DNA from: Chlamydiae bacterium RIFCSPHIGHO2_12_FULL_49_9
GTDB taxonomy: Bacteria; Chlamydiota; Chlamydiia; Chlamydiales; SM23-39
Direction: 5' to 3'
DNA length: 7,762 nt
Assembly: GCA_001794935.1 (NCBI GenBank)
Contig: MGLY01000084.1
Coordinates: 20,584 to 28,345 of the forward strand
Under the pieces are notes generated by a model. The model was not told the DNA's origin, ran no database searches, and worked only from the letters and a program-made list of their open reading frames with translations. Numbering within the stretch: the stretch's first letter is position 1; each line of letters begins with the position of its first letter. A program made the translations under genes and the position numbers. Of this stretch, positions 5,456 to 7,762 are shown in pieces.

Positions 5456-6889
5456 TTAAGCTTCTTCAGGGTCGTGTTCGAGAAGGCGGGCTTCTTCGCC
5501 TCCACTCTGAATAAGAGGAGCATCTCCGGAGCACTTAATTCCTCTGAGTTTACACCCAAAATATAATGATTGATCCACATGGATCTCAGCGTAAGTTCTG
5601 TCAAAACTCACGGTTAGACTTACGGTAGCAGAGCGTTCATAAGCCCGATTTAGTTCTTCAATTGCTGCTTTTCTATCGGCAGGGGTCATGCTGTCTGGAT
5701 CGAGTAAAAGATTCATTATTAAATCTTGAGAAATCTTAGTTCCGTAAAGCCTATAGTCCGCTTCTCTTCTTGAGGAAGAGAGAGCAGGAATTAGGGATCT
5801 CAAGCTGCCAAGAAATGTTCCAAAACGGGTTCCTCGCACATCGATACGAACGACTGGCAAAATATTGCCATCTGCAAAGGTATTCATTCTTGAGGAGACA
5901 GTAATAACTGAGTTCTGTTTGCATCTTGCTTCAATTCGATTTTCTTCTTCAACATAGTGTAGACTGCTATTTACAAAATCGCTTTTAATTCTTTCGTGAA
6001 GTTCTCGGCTCAAATCTAATCCGCGAGCGAAATTAGTATAAAGAGGCCTCTGCGTGTTAAATGCAATGGTATAATCTCCTCCTTCTGCATCAAAGTCACA
6101 TACACCATACCAAAGATTATCAGGCGACAAACCTCCAATATACAGTTGTCCATCCCTTAGCTCAAAAGGGTCGAGTAAAGAACCATTCATGAGATGGAGA
6201 GAATCGGGATCTAAAAACTCGCCAACAAATACCCTATTAAATACTCTCTTTTCCTCAATAGTCCTCTGGCTTACTCGTGTTAATGTCCAACGTTTTTCGT
6301 GTTTCTCCCTGCCGGCCAATTTAGCGCGAGTTGCGTATATGACCCTATCTTCATAAATCTGGCCGGTAGGAAGTCTGCCTTTTCGAGTAAGTCCCAACTC
6401 ACTTTTATCGTAGCTTTTTCGGCACAATTCTTGGGAGCCTCCACCCACAGCAGAGCTCCTCCAATTAATATCGTTTGATAGCTTGGCATTGGGGAAGAAA
6501 ACCTTTTCCCAGAAATTTTTTTCTAAAAAGGGCTCCACGCTGTAAGCCGTTTGAATCCATTGTTCTTCATGCCAGGGTTTAGCTTGAGAGTAAAGTTTGA
6601 TTTCTCGATGTTTCAAACTCACGGCAACAAAATAAATATCCTGTTTTTTTTCTGTTACGAACATTCTGGTATCGAAATCATTACTTTCGTCTTTTCGAAT
6701 CCAGCGCTGGAAGCAGTATCCAATATCCCGGACTTTCAAGATAGCAGAAGAGATGACTGTGCCATTTTCAATTAGCTGAAATTCGCGGTAATCACTATCT
6801 TTTTTAATGGATTTCACTTCGAATTGATTTTTTTCCCCTACGGACCATGTAATGATAGGCAAGGATTTTATGTTAATTGGCATAGCCAT
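5456..6889 (-). CDS. Unrecognised 477-residue soluble protein, middle gene of the patatin cluster
   Basis: I do not recognise a family. The protein has no signal peptide or transmembrane helix. Its alternating short hydrophobic and charged strands look beta-rich, for example 10-60, 84-102, 245-285 and 318-352. A more helical stretch at about 385-420 contains LLDPDSMTPADRKAAIEELN (395-414). A short acidic tail (GGEEARLLEHDPEEA) ends it. FVGEFLDPDSL (221-231) resembles FVYKFLDPEDL in the next gene. It contains five cysteines (59, 156, 264, 323, 446) plus Cys453, with no CxxC pattern. AGGGG lies 9 nt upstream of the chosen ATG at 6889. A second ATG two codons later is equally possible. The gene starts 19 bp after the patatin-like gene and is followed 31 bp later by the 347-residue gene, so it is probably co-expressed with both. 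Confidence 0.8.
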   Translation of the reverse strand: MAMPINIKSLPIITWSVGEKNQFEVKSIKKDSDYREFQLIENGTVISSAILKVRDIGYCFQRWIRKDESNDFDTRMFVTEKKQDIYFVAVSLKHREIKLYSQAKPWHEEQWIQTAYSVEPFLEKNFWEKVFFPNAKLSNDINWRSSAVGGGSQELCRKSYDKSELGLTRKGRLPTGQIYEDRVIYATRAKLAGREKHEKRWTLTRVSQRTIEEKRVFNRVFVGEFLDPDSLHLMNGSLLDPFELRDGQLYIGGLSPDNLWYGVCDFDAEGGDYTIAFNTQRPLYTNFARGLDLSRELHERIKSDFVNSSLHYVEEENRIEARCKQNSVITVSSRMNTFADGNILPVVRIDVRGTRFGTFLGSLRSLIPALSSSRREADYRLYGTKISQDLIMNLLLDPDSMTPADRKAAIEELNRAYERSATVSLTVSFDRTYAEIHVDQSLYFGCKLRGIKCSGDAPLIQSGGEEARLLEHDPEEA

Positions 6890-6908
6890 GAGTATTTTCC
6901 CCTAAAGA

Positions 6909-7762
6909 TCAATTTTGTTTCGCCTTCTTCAGAAGGGCTAGTCTTCGTTCTTGATTAGATTGTTTTTTTGCATCAACAGACTCTTTTGTATGTCTAGAAG
7001 CTGTCTTCTCGCGCATGGATTTGGCCTCTAGCTGCTCCGCAGATTCTTGCAAGGCTGTGAGGGGTAGAGGTGCTGCTGCCCCTTGTATTTGCGGGCTGCT
7101 ATGAGCAGATTCGGACTCCGATTCCTTATCCTTCTCATCATCAGTACCTTTGGAGGAATCTGGTTGCCCAAGTGCCTGAAGACTCTTCGGGGACAAGCAA
7201 AAAGACTCTATTAGCGAGTCTTGTTTTTTCTCTTCGTTGTCGAAATTTCCTCCCAACGGGTCAATACAGAAATCTAATATTCCAAGGATATTAGCGGGGT
7301 TGTGTTCCGCATGTTCTCTAGCTAATTTCTGTTGTTCTTTATCAAACAGCTTCGCAGATCTTCTTCCGGAAGCGATGAGATCTGCTTTTTCCTCGTCAGT
7401 TGCAAAAAAGCCGGATACTAAACCCACGCCCCGATTGTCAATATCGATAATCCGGTGTCTGTGTCTTGTATTTTCCGCCAAAAGGATCTCTTCTCCGTTG
7501 CGAAATACACTTGCCGTGGCGGCTACAGCATGGGCGATTGTGGTTTTCCCGGCTCTCGAAGCGGCTTGTTTTCCGGCAGGAGGATCCACAAGATTAAAAG
7601 CGAGGGTTTGGTGATTTTCAAAGAGTCTGTCGCTTGGGCTATTCGTTGCTTTATATCTTTCAACATCGAGACGATCGATCGGACAATTTCGAATCATGCC
7701 GCCATCAAGAAATTTGCCAAACTTTCGCGCAGGTTCGATATTTCCCTCTTTGGTTTTAATAC
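6909..7762 (-). CDS. Patatin-like phospholipase, C-terminal part with low-complexity tail (5' partial)
   Basis: The frame is open to the right edge, giving 283 visible residues. The ATG at 7697 is internal, because the codons just before it encode FLDGG. Visible residues 19-27 read DGGMIRNCP, the patatin DGGxxxNxP motif holding the catalytic Asp of the Ser-Asp dyad (codon 7704-7706). Further patatin-type blocks follow: NHQTLAFNLVDP (about 49-60) and RIIDIDNRGVGLVSGFFATDEEKADLIASGR (about 103-133). The GxSxG nucleophile and oxyanion loop lie outside the window. The enzyme is expected to hydrolyse acyl chains of membrane lipids. After about residue 150 comes an unusual extension of about 130 residues: a Ser/Glu/Asp-rich run (about 202-221) and a Lys/Arg-rich end. 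That tail is atypical of plain patatins and could be for targeting, chaperone binding or secretion. It is the first visible gene of a three-gene minus-strand cluster. Confidence 0.87.
   Translation of the reverse strand, partial: IKTKEGNIEPARKFGKFLDGGMIRNCPIDRLDVERYKATNSPSDRLFENHQTLAFNLVDPPAGKQAASRAGKTTIAHAVAATASVFRNGEEILLAENTRHRHRIIDIDNRGVGLVSGFFATDEEKADLIASGRRSAKLFDKEQQKLAREHAEHNPANILGILDFCIDPLGGNFDNEEKKQDSLIESFCLSPKSLQALGQPDSSKGTDDEKDKESESESAHSSPQIQGAAAPLPLTALQESAEQLEAKSMREKTASRHTKESVDAKKQSNQERRLALLKKAKQN

Noticed and set aside
7533..7556. Walker A-like AASRAGKT in the patatin-like protein
   Set aside because: It fits the loose [AG]x4GK[ST] pattern by chance. It lies in the patatin C-terminal region with no Walker B or P-loop fold around it.
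1..7762. CRISPR array, toxin-antitoxin pair or integrase/att site
   Set aside because: No regularly spaced direct repeats, no small overlapping gene pair of that type, and no tRNA or integrase gene were found.

Overview
This window is bacterial, densely coded and has no stable RNA gene. It carries seven protein genes (two cut by the window edges) and one striking non-coding element. An intracellular or symbiotic Gram-negative bacterium is suggested by a Tyr/Trp-type HAAAP permease, a patatin-like phospholipase with a low-complexity tail, and two accompanying proteins I cannot place. An environmental member of the Chlamydiota (Waddlia-, Criblamydia- or Parachlamydia-like) is my best guess; Legionellales cannot be excluded. 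This is inference from gene content, since no rRNA or other phylogenetic marker is present.

Layout: (1) 1-856 (+) is the C-terminal two thirds of an aromatic amino acid permease. (2) 797-3099 (-) is a two-gene unit: an intact PolX (family X DNA polymerase plus PHP phosphoesterase domain), followed through an ATGA start/stop overlap by a six-helix membrane protein of unknown function. The tail of that protein overlaps the permease gene by 60 bp in the convergent orientation. (3) 3100-3401 is a 302-bp divergent intergenic region. It is mostly occupied by a 195-bp element (3159-3353) with 45-bp terminal inverted repeats (41/45 matching), TTAA at both ends and a run of nested hairpins, like a MITE or other small non-autonomous mobile element. 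Candidate promoters for the two divergent genes lie just outside it. (4) 3402-4370 (+) is a DusC-like tRNA-dihydrouridine synthase. (5) 4381-7762 (-) is a three-gene cluster with 19- and 31-bp gaps: a patatin-like phospholipase (5' part outside the window), then unrecognised proteins of 477 and 347 residues. Its last stop codon lies 10 bp from the dus stop.

How the genes fit together: the left part is housekeeping (amino acid uptake, DNA repair synthesis, tRNA modification). The right part looks accessory. A lipid-acyl hydrolase co-transcribed with two family-less proteins, the last having a Pro-rich linker and an amphipathic basic C-terminus, could be a set of secreted host-interaction proteins, but nothing in the sequence proves secretion. 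The most unusual DNA-level signal is the TTAA-bounded, hairpin-rich palindrome at 3159-3353.
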